Counted from the stretch's first letter, positions 8,680 through 17,975 are shown. The stretch: 64,000 nucleotides of DNA from Caulobacter sp. UNC358MFTsu5.1 (GCF_000712075.1 NZ_JONW01000006.1:186001-250000), one strand, 5' to 3'. The notes: generated by a model from the sequence alone, not told the origin. Program-made: numbers and translations.

Positions 8680-10235
8680 TCCGGGCGGCGTTCGTCTTCT
8701 TCGTGGTCGCCGCCATCGCGGTGGCGGTGGTGGCCCTGACCGGCGAGCCGGGCGCGGCCAGCCTCGACTGGATGGGCTGGCGCGTCGAGATGACGGCCGC
8801 GGCCGCCGCCCTGCTGACCCTGTTCACCGCCCTCCTGGCCACCATCCTGTGGCGCGGCCTGCTGTGGGTGGTCGAGGCGCCGCAGCGCGCCGCCCGCGCC
8901 CGGGCCGAGGCCAAGCGCAAGCAGGGCGTCGAGGCCCTGTCGCGCGGCTTCCTGGCCGTGGCGGCCGGCGACGGCTCCGAGGCGCGCCGCTTGGCCCAGA
9001 AGGCGTCCGAGCTGGCCGAGGACGCCCCGGCCCTGGTCCGCGTCCTGGCCGCCCAGGCCGCCGAGGCCGCCGGCGACCACGTCGCCGCGCGCCAGGCCTA
9101 CAACGCCATGCTCGGCTTTCCCGAGATGCGCCTGGCCGGGCTGCGCGGCCTGATGCAGACCGCCCTGGCCGAGGGCGACAAGGCCCTGGCCCTGCGTCAC
9201 GCCGAGACCGCCTACGGCCTGGCCAAGACCGCCCGCTGGGCCTGGCGCGCCCTGCTGGAGGCGCGGCTGGAGGCCGGCGACTGGACCGCCGCCCTGGAGC
9301 TGGTGCGCGGCGCCCTGGACCGCAAGATCGTGCCGCCGCTGGTGGCCGAGCGGGCCCGCGCGGCCCTGCTGGCCGCCTCGGCCGCCGACCTCGAGGATTC
9401 CGACGACCCCAAGGTCCTGGCCCAGGCCCTGGACTTCGCGACCCAGGCCGCCAGGCTCAAGCCCGAATTCGCGCCCGGCGTGGTGATGGCCGCCCGACTG
9501 CAGGCCGCCGACGGCAAGGCCGCCAAGGCCGGGACCCTGATCGAGACCGCCTGGAAGCAGGCCCCGCACCCGGCCCTGTGGCTGGCCTATCGCGACCTGA
9601 AGACCAGCGAGACCCCCAAGCTGCGCGCCGCCCGCCTGGCGTCCCTGGCCAATCTGAAGCCCGAGGCCCGCGAGAGCCGGCTGCTGAAGGTCGAGAGCGC
9701 CCTGATCGGCGGCGACCCGATCGCCGCCCGCGCCGCCGCCCGCCTGCTTCCCGAGGAAGAGCTGACCGCGCGGATCGCCGGCCTGATGGCCCGCGTCGCC
9801 TATGCCTGCGGCGAGGCCGACGAGGCCCGCGCCTGGGTGGCCCGGGGCGTGGCCGCCCCGCAGGAGCCCGACTGGTCGGACCTGGACCCCGAAGGCCGCG
9901 CCTTCGCCTACGCCCGCGACGACTGGGCCCGGCTGACCGTCAGCTACGCCGAGACCGGCGAACTGATCCATCCGCGGTTCGAGCGCCGCGAGCGCACGAT
10001 GAGCGAGCTGCCGCAGCTGCCCTCGGCCTACGCCGAATCCACGCCGTTCGTCCGAGCGGCCGAGACCGGCGGAGCCCTGATGCCCATCCCCGACGACCCC
10101 GGGATCGGGCTGGGACTCGACCCCGCCGGCTTCGACGCGGCCCCGTCTCCGGAGCCCGAACAACCCGCTCCGGCGCCCCGTCGCAAAACGGGCGCACGCC
10201 GACGCTTGGCAAGCGGCCCTCGCGCCGCTAAATAG
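8676..10235 (+). CDS. hemY: HemY-like inner-membrane protein with TPR-type repeats
   Basis: This 519-residue protein has two N-terminal transmembrane helices (about residues 2-24 and 40-62), followed by the HemY N-terminal-domain pattern GVEALSRGFLAVAAGDGSEARRLAQKA, then a long series of TPR-like helical pairs (for example ALRHAETAYGLAKTARWAWRALLEARLEAGDW). The end is Pro/Arg-rich. HemY of this type is a hem-operon membrane protein, not the oxidase of the same name in Gram-positives; its exact role is unsettled. The start overlaps the upstream mitofilin-like gene (ATGA), and the mapped order hemC-hemD-mitofilin-hemY is common in alphaproteobacteria. Confidence 0.85.
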   Translation: MIRAAFVFFVVAAIAVAVVALTGEPGAASLDWMGWRVEMTAAAAALLTLFTALLATILWRGLLWVVEAPQRAARARAEAKRKQGVEALSRGFLAVAAGDGSEARRLAQKASELAEDAPALVRVLAAQAAEAAGDHVAARQAYNAMLGFPEMRLAGLRGLMQTALAEGDKALALRHAETAYGLAKTARWAWRALLEARLEAGDWTAALELVRGALDRKIVPPLVAERARAALLAASAADLEDSDDPKVLAQALDFATQAARLKPEFAPGVVMAARLQAADGKAAKAGTLIETAWKQAPHPALWLAYRDLKTSETPKLRAARLASLANLKPEARESRLLKVESALIGGDPIAARAAARLLPEEELTARIAGLMARVAYACGEADEARAWVARGVAAPQEPDWSDLDPEGRAFAYARDDWARLTVSYAETGELIHPRFERRERTMSELPQLPSAYAESTPFVRAAETGGALMPIPDDPGIGLGLDPAGFDAAPSPEPEQPAPAPRRKTGARRRLASGPRAAK

Positions 10236-10330
10236 GCCCCTCCTCGCGCCGGGTCGGTGATTTGGCGCCGGGAACACCAGTGTCTTCCGGGCTTCCCGTC
10301 TTTCCGGGGAAGGGCCTGGAGACGAAGCGC

Positions 10331-10406
10331 GCCGCTTTAGCTCAGCTGGTAGAGCACCTCATTCGTAATGAGGGGGTCACAGGTTCGAGTCCTGTAAGCG
10401 GCACCA
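10331..10406 (+). tRNA. tRNA-Thr (anticodon CGT)
   Basis: The 76-nt cloverleaf is complete. The acceptor stem is GCCGCTT with AAGCGGC, the D arm GCTCAGCTGGTAGAGC, the anticodon stem CCTCA/TGAGG with loop TTCGTAA and anticodon CGT at 10364-10366, the variable loop GGGTC and the T arm ACAGGTTCGAGTCCTGT. Discriminator A and CCA are encoded in the DNA (10403-10406). It reads ACG threonine codons. It stands alone between the hem operon and the capsule locus; tRNA 3' ends are common integration sites, but I saw no integrase or direct repeat here. Confidence 0.97.
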
Positions 10407-10945
10407 CCTTCCCAAAGCTGTGTCGCCGCCGCCCATCCGCCTCGAAAAGCGGCGCTGGGCCTTGGGGATTGCGCCTTTTGTGGAAGGCGTCTCCCGATTT
10501 CACGGCCGGCTCGTGATCTGTTGCGGTTCTTCCAAGAAACGTTCAAAAGCTTCTGCTAGTGTGCAGTGCAGCAATCCCTCGCCTGACAGGTGAGCGCCAG
10601 GGGCACCTGACTTTCGGGTCGGGTGGCCGGATGCCTGGTTCTTATGGTCAAGCTAGCGGTGTCATCTTGGCATGTTGAGACAAACGACGCCGACATCCGT
10701 TGATGGACAGTGGAGAGTCATCGCTCTTCTGTACGAGGCAAAACGTCGGCAGATATGGTAAATTTCGCGCTGTATAATGCTTCAAGTTTAGTCTGACGTC
10801 GGTCTTTTGCCTTGGAATGCGTCAAAAAAGCATCGGATAGGCTGTTTCGCGCACCAAGATGCTTAACTGGTCGTAAATAGTGCTGGAGTGTTGGCCGTCA
10901 CGGCACTATGGTCCGGCGAAATTCAATACCGAGAGGGGCTCCGCC
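10407..10945. other. 539-bp intergenic region ahead of the capsule locus
   Basis: There is no convincing open reading frame. Base composition is visibly more AT-rich than the flanking genes from about 10500 on. Short dyads occur (for instance CAGGTG...CACCTG near 10589-10611) without a U-tract. A near-consensus CtrA box lies at 10863-10877, so the 3' part is the probable promoter of the gene at 10946. A small RNA cannot be excluded. Confidence 0.6.
10863..10877. promoter_or_regulatory. Candidate CtrA box
   Basis: TTAACTGGTCGTAAA fits TTAA-N7-TTAA with one mismatch. It sits 69 bp upstream of the ATG at 10946, the first gene of the capsule locus. CtrA control of cell-surface genes is known in Caulobacter; binding here is inference. 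Confidence 0.4.
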
Positions 10946-11488
10946 ATGTTCTCACGTAAATTTGGCGTTGTTGTAGCCGTAAATATCGCAATGGTTGTGT
11001 CCCCGGTGATCGGGGGCGTGGCTTTCGCGCAGGTCGCCAGCGTCGCGACGGCGCAGAGCCTGCAGGGCGTGATTTCCACCGCGGCCCGCACCGCGGCCGC
11101 CCAGAGCGGCTTCCAGGCCTTGGCCGCGGATGCGAAGACGGCGGCGATCGTGACTTCGGTCTCGAACGCCCTGTCGCTGAGCGGCGCGTCTTCGGAAGTA
11201 ATCGCCGACGCGCTCATCCAGGCGGTCGCCGACGGCACCATCAGCGCCGGCGTGGCCCTTTCGGTCGCCGCCGCGGTCGCGCCGGACATGGCCGCCAAGA
11301 TCGCCGCCGCGCCGGCGGTGGTCGCCCAACTGTCCAGGACCGGCCAATCGGCCACCGTCACGGCGTCGACCAACGCCGCCGGCGGCGTCAGCGTCCTGGT
11401 GGGTCTGACGGGCGCGGGCGGCGGTGGCGGCGGGACGGCCGCCTACGATCCGTGCGCCGGCGTCATCGCCGCGTATTGCGGCGGCTAA
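10946..11488 (+). CDS. Secreted protein of unknown function, first gene of capsule locus
   Basis: The 180-residue product starts with a clear Sec signal peptide (MFSRKFGVVVAVNIAMVVSP to GVAFAQ, cleavage near residue 29), followed by an Ala/Ser/Val-rich region predicted helical and a glycine stretch (GGGGGG) before a C-terminal tail with two cysteines in CAGVIAAYC, which could form a disulfide. No family is recognised. ATG 10946 has GAGAGGGG upstream; an in-frame GTG 66 bp earlier would spoil the signal peptide. It lies 83 bp ahead of the outer-membrane barrel gene on the same strand, so a role in capsule export or at the envelope is a guess from position. Confidence 0.75.
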   Translation: MFSRKFGVVVAVNIAMVVSPVIGGVAFAQVASVATAQSLQGVISTAARTAAAQSGFQALAADAKTAAIVTSVSNALSLSGASSEVIADALIQAVADGTISAGVALSVAAAVAPDMAAKIAAAPAVVAQLSRTGQSATVTASTNAAGGVSVLVGLTGAGGGGGGTAAYDPCAGVIAAYCGG

Positions 11489-11571
11489 CAACGGCGGTTC
11501 GAGCCGGGTCCGCGTGTGTTTGTTGCGGACCCTGAGGGCTTCGCCGACCGAAAAAGGTGGGGATTTAATCG

Positions 11572-12831
11572 ATGAAACTTCTGACTTCCGCTGCCACGGC
11601 GGCGTTCTTCATGCTGGTCGTTCCGCATGTCGCGAGCGCCCAGGACCTGGGCTCGAACTTCAAGCGGGACCGCAACGTGACCGTCCGCGAGCGCCCACGC
11701 CCGGACTACGAAGCCAAGGGCATCAAGGCCGGCGGCTTCACGGTCTATCCGCGCGTGACCGGCAGCGTCGAGCGCAACGACAACATCTACGCCACGGCGA
11801 TCGCCGAGCAGGACGACACCATCTGGCGCGTGAAGCCGGAAGTGGCCATCCGTTCGGACTGGTCGCGCCACGCCCTGGGCGCGTTCGCCTCGGCCACGAT
11901 CAATCGCTATTCCGACTTCGACACTGAAAACACCGAGGAATACACGGTGGGCGTCAACGGTCGCGCGGACATCACGCGCGGGTCGAACGTCACCGGCTCG
12001 CTGCAATATCAGAAGCGGACCGAGCCCCGGACCTCGCCGACCTCGCCCCTCGCCGCCGCGACGCCGGTCGAATACAGCCTGGTCACCGGCAGCGTGATCG
12101 GCGTCAAGGAATTCAACCGCATCCGCCTGACCGGCCGCCTGACCGACCGGAACTACAACTACGACGACGTGCGCAACATCGCCGGCGGCGTGCTGGACCA
12201 GGACGCGCGCGACCGTAACGAAATCTACTACGGCCTGAAGGCGGAATACGCCGTCAGCCCCGACACCGCGCTGTTCGGCTCGATCGTCGGCAACACCAAG
12301 AACTACGACCTGGCCACGTCGGGCCGGGATTCGGACGGCTACTCGGCCACCGTCGGCGCCAACTTCGAACTCTCCAGCCTGGTGCGCGGGGAAATCGAGA
12401 TCGGCTACATGGACCAGAGCTACGACCTGCCGATCTACGACGACATCGACGGCGTCAGCGCCAAGGCCGAGGTCGAGTGGTTCCCCACCCAGCTGACCAC
12501 GGTCACCTTCGACGGTTCGCGGACCATCGAGGAAGCGGTCGCGACGGGGTCGCAGGGCTACATCTCGAACAACGTCTCGGCCTCGGTCGATCACGAGCTG
12601 CTGCGTAATGTTCTGCTGTCGGCGGAAGCCAGCTACGGCAAGGACGACTATCAGTCGATCGATCGTAACGACAAGCGCACCGGCGCCAGCGCCGGCGTGA
12701 CTTATCTGATCAATCGCAATGTCGGCGTTTTCCTTACGTACACCTATCTGAAGCAAGAGTCGTCCGGCGGACAACGGGGGTCGTCCTTCTCGGACAACAA
12801 GTTGGCGGCCTCAATCGCGCTGCAGTTCTGA
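11572..12831 (+). CDS. Outer-membrane beta-barrel protein of polysaccharide export
   Basis: The 419-residue protein has a Sec signal peptide (MKLLTSAATAAFFMLVVPHVASA) and then alternating amphipathic strands with aromatic girdles to the end, closing on LAASIALQF with a terminal phenylalanine, the usual BAM insertion signal. Roughly 16-18 strands can be counted (for example NRIRLTGRLTDRNYNYDDV). It belongs to the BBP2-like barrels seen in exopolysaccharide clusters. The neighbouring tyrosine kinase, polymerase and a short Wza-type protein suggest that this barrel could be the outer-membrane exit pore. It lies 40 bp before the Wzc-type gene. No enzyme motif is present. Confidence 0.82.
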   Translation: MKLLTSAATAAFFMLVVPHVASAQDLGSNFKRDRNVTVRERPRPDYEAKGIKAGGFTVYPRVTGSVERNDNIYATAIAEQDDTIWRVKPEVAIRSDWSRHALGAFASATINRYSDFDTENTEEYTVGVNGRADITRGSNVTGSLQYQKRTEPRTSPTSPLAAATPVEYSLVTGSVIGVKEFNRIRLTGRLTDRNYNYDDVRNIAGGVLDQDARDRNEIYYGLKAEYAVSPDTALFGSIVGNTKNYDLATSGRDSDGYSATVGANFELSSLVRGEIEIGYMDQSYDLPIYDDIDGVSAKAEVEWFPTQLTTVTFDGSRTIEEAVATGSQGYISNNVSASVDHELLRNVLLSAEASYGKDDYQSIDRNDKRTGASAGVTYLINRNVGVFLTYTYLKQESSGGQRGSSFSDNKLAASIALQF

Positions 12832-12871
12832 AATACGTCTCCCGTAGCGGAGACGCCTGTCGAGAGTATCC

Positions 12872-15088
12872 ATGGACGGTTCAGCCTTCGAGACCCGCAG
12901 CGCTCCGGCGCCAGAAGCGGAGACCGCGTCGTTTGATCTGAATGTCCTGATCGCGACGTTCCGTAGGCGGCTTCGTCTCTTCGCGGCGGTGGCGCTGGTC
13001 GTCGTCGTCGCGGTGATGCTCTACACGCTGCAGGAGACGCCCCGCTACACGGCGACGGCGCAGGTCATGCTGGACGTGCGGACCGAACAGGTCACCGACA
13101 TGAGCGCGGTCCTGTCCGGTCTGCCGGCCGACTCCTCGGTGGTCGACACCGAGGTCGAGGTCCTGCGGTCCCGGTCGCTGGCCGCCCGCGTGGTCAAGCA
13201 GCTGCACCTCGACGAGGATCCGTATTTCAATCCCTACGCCCCGGGCGCCCGCGGCGGTCGCTCGCTGCTGCCGTTCCTGAAGAAGGCGGCGGCGCCGAGC
13301 GCCCAGGTCTCGCCGATCGAGCAGCAGCGCCGGGCCGAGATGGTGGTCGACAACGTCCTGCAGGGCCTGAAGGTCCGCCGGTCGGGCCTGACCTACCTGA
13401 TCGTCATCGACTACACCCACCCCGACGCGGCCCAGGCGGCCAAGCTGGCCAACGCCTTCGCCGACCTCTACCTGACCGAACAGCTCGAAGCGAAGTTCGA
13501 CGCGACCAAGAGCGCCAACGAGTGGCTCGACGGCCGCGTGGCCGAGCTGCGCGACCAGCTGCAGGAGGCCGAGGCGGCCGTCCAGCAGTACAAGATCGCC
13601 AACAACCTGCTGAGCGCCGAGGGCGCGACCCTGACCGAGCAGGAGATCTCGGGCCTCAACACCCAGCTCGCGACCGCTCGCGCCGAACAGGCCGAAACCG
13701 ACGCGCGCCTGGCCACGGCCCGCAACCAGCTGGCCCGCGGCAGCAACGGCGAGGATGTTGGCGAAGCCCTGACCTCGCCCGTCGTCCAGCAGCTGCGCAA
13801 GCAGCGCGCCGAGAAGAGCGCCGAAGTCGCCGACCTCGCCGGCCGCTACGGCGACCGCCACCCCGACCTGCTGAAGGCCAAGCGCGAGCTGGCCGACATC
13901 GACAGCCAGATCCAGGCCGAGATCGGGCGGATCATCTCCGCCCTGGAAGCCAAGGCCCAGGTCTCGCGTCAGCGCACGAACTCGATGGCCGGCAGCGTCG
14001 CCTCCTCGCGCGGCGCCCTGGCCGGCAACAACCGCGCCAGCATCCGCCTGGGCGAGCTGCAGCGGAAGGCCGACTCGGTCCGCACGCTGTACGAGACCCT
14101 GCTGGCCCGCTTCAAGCAGACCTCGACCAACCAGGGCATCGAGCAGGCCGACGCCCGCGTCGTGTCGAAGGCCAAGATCCCGACCCGGCCCAGCTATCCC
14201 AAACCCTCGCTCAACCTCGCCCTGGGCATGATCATGGCCCTGGGCGCCGGCGCCGTCGCGGTCGTCCTGGCCGAGGTCCTGGTGGCCGGCCTGTTCACCG
14301 AGGACGAGGTCGAACGCCGACTGGGCCTGCCCTATCTGGGCTCGGTGCCGCTGCTGAGCTCGGCGGCCGAGGCCAAGATCTCGCGCACGACCAGCCCGGC
14401 CGACTACCTCCTGGCCAAGCCGCTCTCCAGCTTCGCGGAAAGCTTCCGCAAGCTGCGCGCCGCGATCCTGTTCTCGAAGGTCGGCGAGCCGACCAAGGTC
14501 ATCGCCATCACCTCGTCCCTGCCGGGCGAAGGCAAGACCACGACCACCTTCTCGCTGGCCCGGACCCTGGCCAGCGCCGGCTCCAACGTCGTCATCGTCG
14601 ATTGCGACCTGCGGCAGAGCGCCATCAACCGCTTCCTGAAGGCGCCGCCCTCCGTGGGCCTGCTGGAAGTGCTCAACGGCGTGGCGACCCTCGACCAGGC
14701 GCTGATCGACGACGCCAGCGGCGCCAAGATCCTGCCCTTGGCCAAGGCCGCCTACACGCCGCGCGACGTGTTCGGCTCGCCCGCCATGCACCGCCTGCTG
14801 GCCGAGCTGCGCAGCCGCTTCGACCTGGTGCTGCTGGACACCGCGCCGCTGCTCGCCATCGCCGACACCCGGGTGCTGGCGCCGTCGGCGGACGCCGTGG
14901 TGATGCTGGCGCGCTGGAAGAAGACCCCGGTCAAGGCCATCCTGTCGGCCCTGTCCCTGCTGAAGGGCCGCGGGATCTTCGTGGCCGGCGTGGCCCTGAC
15001 CCAGGTCGATCTGAAGGCCCAGAGCCGCTACGGCTACGGCGACGCGAACTACTATTACAAGAGCTATCGCAAATACTATGCCGAGTGA
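12872..15088 (+). CDS. Wzc-type polysaccharide co-polymerase and tyrosine autokinase
   Basis: This 738-residue inner-membrane protein should control chain length and export of the capsule polysaccharide. The order is a Wzz domain with TM1 (about 34-53), a long periplasmic coiled-coil region (about 200-400), a PxxP-type segment PTRPSYPKPS before TM2 (about 447-472), then a cytoplasmic BY-kinase domain. The kinase has Walker A SLPGEGKTTTT near 548, Walker A' VIVDCDLRQS and Walker B LVLLDTAPLL. The C-terminus ends in a tyrosine cluster with eight Tyr in the last 18 residues, the autophosphorylation tail. Co-polymerase and kinase are fused, as in Wzc. It overlaps the next gene by 11 bp. Confidence 0.93.
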   Translation: MDGSAFETRSAPAPEAETASFDLNVLIATFRRRLRLFAAVALVVVVAVMLYTLQETPRYTATAQVMLDVRTEQVTDMSAVLSGLPADSSVVDTEVEVLRSRSLAARVVKQLHLDEDPYFNPYAPGARGGRSLLPFLKKAAAPSAQVSPIEQQRRAEMVVDNVLQGLKVRRSGLTYLIVIDYTHPDAAQAAKLANAFADLYLTEQLEAKFDATKSANEWLDGRVAELRDQLQEAEAAVQQYKIANNLLSAEGATLTEQEISGLNTQLATARAEQAETDARLATARNQLARGSNGEDVGEALTSPVVQQLRKQRAEKSAEVADLAGRYGDRHPDLLKAKRELADIDSQIQAEIGRIISALEAKAQVSRQRTNSMAGSVASSRGALAGNNRASIRLGELQRKADSVRTLYETLLARFKQTSTNQGIEQADARVVSKAKIPTRPSYPKPSLNLALGMIMALGAGAVAVVLAEVLVAGLFTEDEVERRLGLPYLGSVPLLSSAAEAKISRTTSPADYLLAKPLSSFAESFRKLRAAILFSKVGEPTKVIAITSSLPGEGKTTTTFSLARTLASAGSNVVIVDCDLRQSAINRFLKAPPSVGLLEVLNGVATLDQALIDDASGAKILPLAKAAYTPRDVFGSPAMHRLLAELRSRFDLVLLDTAPLLAIADTRVLAPSADAVVMLARWKKTPVKAILSALSLLKGRGIFVAGVALTQVDLKAQSRYGYGDANYYYKSYRKYYAE

Positions 15089-17042
15089 CGTCGCCGGCCG
15101 CGCGGTCTCCAAAGGCCGCGCGGCCCGTCGTCCTCGCAAGCTGATCCCGTCCGAACGGGCGGCGATCGTCGGCCTGCTGGCGGTCGTCTTCCTGGCGGTG
15201 CTGGCGTTCGGCGCCAGCGACGTCGCCACCGCCGCGGTGTTTTCCGGAGTCTACGCCCTGTTCCTGCTGGGCCTGGTGGCCCTCTGCGGCTGGGCCCGGC
15301 GCGACGTGGGGCGGCTGGCGGGCCTGCGGATCCAGGCGTCGCTGTTCCTGGTCCTGCTCCTCGCAGTCCTCTGGCCGCTGACCCCCTGGGGACCGGGCGG
15401 GCCGCACCCGGTGTGGCGCTACCTCGCGCCGAGCGGCGGCAGCCTGACGATCGACCGCTCGGCGGTCCTGCTCAACATCCTCCAGTTCCTGGGCCTGGCC
15501 TGCCTGTTCCTGGCGGCCCGGATCATCGGCAGCTCCGAGCCGAGAGGCCGCTGGTTCTTCCGGATCGCGGTGCTGGTGATCGGCGCCTACGGGGCCATGG
15601 CCTTCGTCGACTATGTGGCCCAGCGCGGCGCGCCCCGACTGACGGCGACCCTGCTCAGCCCAAACACGGCCGCGACGGTGTTCGGCGGCGGCCTGCTGCT
15701 GGCCCTCGCCGCCCTGGGCAACCGGCTGCGCCGGCTTTCGGGGCTGTCGGCCCTGATGCGCGGCGACATCGAGGCGACGGCCAGCCTCGCCGCCGCGGCG
15801 GTGATGGCCACGGCCCTGCTGCTGACGGCGTCGCGGGCCGGCGCGGCCGCGACCCTGGTGGCGGTCGCGCTGTTCCTGGTTTGGGAAGCCATCGCCCAGC
15901 GGCAGAAGCTAAAGGTCGCCAGCCTGCTCGGCGGGCTGGCCCTGGTCCTGTTCGTGGCGGGCCTGGCCCTGCGCAGCTTCAACCCGTTGGCCGACCGCCT
16001 GGAACTCGCCAACGGCGACGTCGCCGTGCGGGCGGCGATCTTCGCGCCCCACTACGAGGCCTTCCTCTCCAGCCCGTGGTTCGGCTTCGGCCTGGGCAGC
16101 TTCGTCAGCATCAACCAGCTGATCACCACCAGCGCCTCGTTGCCGACCCTGTTCAACGTCCGGGCGACGCATAACCTCTATCTGCAATGGCTGGAGGAGG
16201 GCGGCGTCGTCGGCTCCCTGGCCATGCTGGCGCTGTTCGTCGCGATCGTCGCGCCCGTCGTGAAGCGCGGCCTGCAGCCCGGCGCGGTCGGCGCCTGGTC
16301 GCGCGCCGTCGTCTGCGGGGCGGTGCTGTTCCTGCTGCACGGGATCACCGACTTCGCCCTGCAGGTCCCGGCGGTCCAGGCCCTGGCGGCCATGGTCCTG
16401 GGCGTCGCCGTGTCGCTGGGCGCCGGCCGTACGCCCGGGTCTTCCCAAGCGACACGGCCCTGGCCGACCTGGGGAGCCCAGGCCCTGGCCGGCGGCGTCG
16501 GCCTGGCCGCGCTCCTGACGGCGCCGCCCCTGCTGGCGGCCAAGCTGGGCGGGGACCTGTCGGCCTGGCCGACCGCGCCCGCCGAGGCCCTGGCGGCCGG
16601 CATCGAACGCGGCCTGGCCCAGTCCCCCTCGCCGGCGCGGCTGACGGCGCTGAAGCGTCTGAGCGATCGCGAACTGGACCTGCGGCCGGCCTCGGGCTCG
16701 GCCTGGCTGCGCCTGGCGGCGATCGAGGCCGCCCGGGGCGACCAGGCGGCGTCGAACCTGGCGCTGGAACGCTCCTTCGCCGTCGCGCCGCTGCAGAGCA
16801 GCCTGTTCACGCGCCGCGCGGTGTTCGCCTACGAGCACTGGGACGTGCTCAGCCAGTCCGCGCGCGAACAGACGGTCTATCAGCTGCGGGCGGAATGGAT
16901 GCGGGTGCCCTACGCCAAGCCCCTGATCCAGATGGCCAACCAGTTGCGCAATCCCGCCGGCCGCGTCGGCCTGGCCCTGCAGATCGCGGTCCTGCGGATG
17001 CAGCATCCGCCGCCGCCGCCGAAGGCGCGGGTTTCGAACTAG
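15078..17042 (+). CDS. O-antigen ligase/polymerase family (Wzy_C) membrane protein
   Basis: This 654-residue protein has about 10-12 hydrophobic helices between residues 28 and 500 and the Wzy_C signature around residues 335-395 (GFGLGSF, then RATHNLYLQWLEEGGVVG), with the loop histidine and Arg typical of capsule polymerases and O-antigen ligases. A soluble C-terminal part of about 150 residues includes TPR-like helices. In this operon, polymerisation of lipid-linked repeat units is more likely than ligation to lipid A. It resembles in placement the HfsC/HfsI-like polymerases of Caulobacter. Its start lies inside the kinase gene, implying coupled translation. Confidence 0.88.
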   Translation: MPSDVAGRAVSKGRAARRPRKLIPSERAAIVGLLAVVFLAVLAFGASDVATAAVFSGVYALFLLGLVALCGWARRDVGRLAGLRIQASLFLVLLLAVLWPLTPWGPGGPHPVWRYLAPSGGSLTIDRSAVLLNILQFLGLACLFLAARIIGSSEPRGRWFFRIAVLVIGAYGAMAFVDYVAQRGAPRLTATLLSPNTAATVFGGGLLLALAALGNRLRRLSGLSALMRGDIEATASLAAAAVMATALLLTASRAGAAATLVAVALFLVWEAIAQRQKLKVASLLGGLALVLFVAGLALRSFNPLADRLELANGDVAVRAAIFAPHYEAFLSSPWFGFGLGSFVSINQLITTSASLPTLFNVRATHNLYLQWLEEGGVVGSLAMLALFVAIVAPVVKRGLQPGAVGAWSRAVVCGAVLFLLHGITDFALQVPAVQALAAMVLGVAVSLGAGRTPGSSQATRPWPTWGAQALAGGVGLAALLTAPPLLAAKLGGDLSAWPTAPAEALAAGIERGLAQSPSPARLTALKRLSDRELDLRPASGSAWLRLAAIEAARGDQAASNLALERSFAVAPLQSSLFTRRAVFAYEHWDVLSQSAREQTVYQLRAEWMRVPYAKPLIQMANQLRNPAGRVGLALQIAVLRMQHPPPPPKARVSN

Positions 17043-17132
17043 AGGATCGCGGAAGGTCGGCGCTCAGGCGGCCGAAGGCCTCGTCCGTGGACGGCGCGAC
17101 GCGGGCGCGAGCCCTGCGCCGCGCGTGACGCC

Positions 17133-17786
17133 TCAGTAGGCGTTTTCGGCCAGCAGGAGGTGGGGGATGGTCATCAGCATGATCCGGATGTCGGACATCA
17201 GGGTCCAGCTGTCGATGTAGTCGATGTCCGACTTCACCCGGTTGGCCATGTCCTCGATGTCGTTCGTGGCGCCTCGCAGGCCGCGGATCTGGGCCAGGCC
17301 GGTCAGGCCGGGACGGGCCTGGAAGCGCAGGTTGTAGGTGGGGATCAGCGTCTCGTAATATCGGTCGTGCGCCTGGGCGTGCGGCCGCGGTCCGACCAGC
17401 GACATGTCGCCCTTCAGGACGTTGAGCAGCTGCGGCAGCTCGTCGACGCTGGACGAGCGCACGAGCTTGCCGATGAAGGTGATGCGATCGTCCTGGCGCT
17501 GGGCCTGGACCACCTTGTCGCCGTTCTCTTCGCAGCGCATCGAGCGCAGCTTGTAGATGGTGAAGGTGCGACCGTTCAGTCCGCCGCGGGTCTGCCGGAA
17601 AAGGGCGGGCCCGGGGGACTCAAGCTTGATCATCGCCGCGACGATCAACAGCAGCGGCGCGAAGAAGATGAGCAGCAAGCCCGCGACCAGAATATCGAAG
17701 CACCGCTTAAAAGGGTCCGTGGCCACCGGAGGAGCCATATCAACGCCGTCTCGCTGCAACGCTTCTGTATTAAAACTTCCGGTCAT
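17133..17786 (-). CDS. pssY: PssY-like polyisoprenyl-phosphate hexose-1-phosphate transferase
   Basis: This 217-residue enzyme should start repeat-unit synthesis by moving a hexose-1-phosphate from a UDP-sugar to undecaprenyl phosphate at the inner membrane. It is a minimal member of the bacterial sugar transferase family: KRCFDILVAGLLLIFFAPLL (membrane entry helix, about 27-50), ESPGPALFRQTRGG, FTIYKLRSM, VRSSSVDELPQLLNVLKGDMSLVGPRP and RPGLTGLAQI. It lacks the extra N-terminal helices of WbaP-type enzymes. Position in the capsule locus opposite the polymerase matches C. crescentus pssY (CC0166), one of three redundant initiators with HfsE and PssZ. It is divergent from the small membrane protein at 17976. 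Confidence 0.85.
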   Translation of the reverse strand: MTGSFNTEALQRDGVDMAPPVATDPFKRCFDILVAGLLLIFFAPLLLIVAAMIKLESPGPALFRQTRGGLNGRTFTIYKLRSMRCEENGDKVVQAQRQDDRITFIGKLVRSSSVDELPQLLNVLKGDMSLVGPRPHAQAHDRYYETLIPTYNLRFQARPGLTGLAQIRGLRGATNDIEDMANRVKSDIDYIDSWTLMSDIRIMLMTIPHLLLAENAY

Positions 17787-17868
17787 TAATCGATCTCCCG
17801 GACGCCGTGTCGATCCTGAAGCTAGCCAACGCCGTATCCCTACCGCACCGCAGCGACATCGTCGCTCA

Positions 17869-17887
17869 TAAACTGGAGCTTAACCAT
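17869..17887 (+). promoter_or_regulatory. Candidate CtrA box between pssY and the small membrane-protein gene
   Basis: TAAACTGGAGCTTAACCAT fits TTAA-N7-TTAA with one mismatch and has the extended TTAACCAT half seen in strong Caulobacter CtrA sites. It lies in the AT-rich divergent gap, about 83 bp from the pssY start and 89 bp from the small gene, followed by AT-rich DNA (ATAAAATATAATAAAG) that could hold a promoter. Confidence 0.5.
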
Positions 17888-17975
17888 AAAATATAATAAA
17901 GATGCGTAAGGGATGTTCGTTCACGGCCTCTTAGCCAGCCTTCTGTAGGGTCAGTGCTAAGAGGAGCATCCACCA

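Noticed and set aside
10331..10945. Possible integration site or island start next to tRNA-Thr
   Set aside because: No integrase gene or direct repeat of the tRNA 3' end was found in the window; the following genes are ordinary capsule genes.
12881..15229. Long minus-strand frame opposite the Wzc-type gene
   Set aside because: Composition is repetitive (G/R/A/Q), and the opposite strand has clear Walker motifs and membrane helices.
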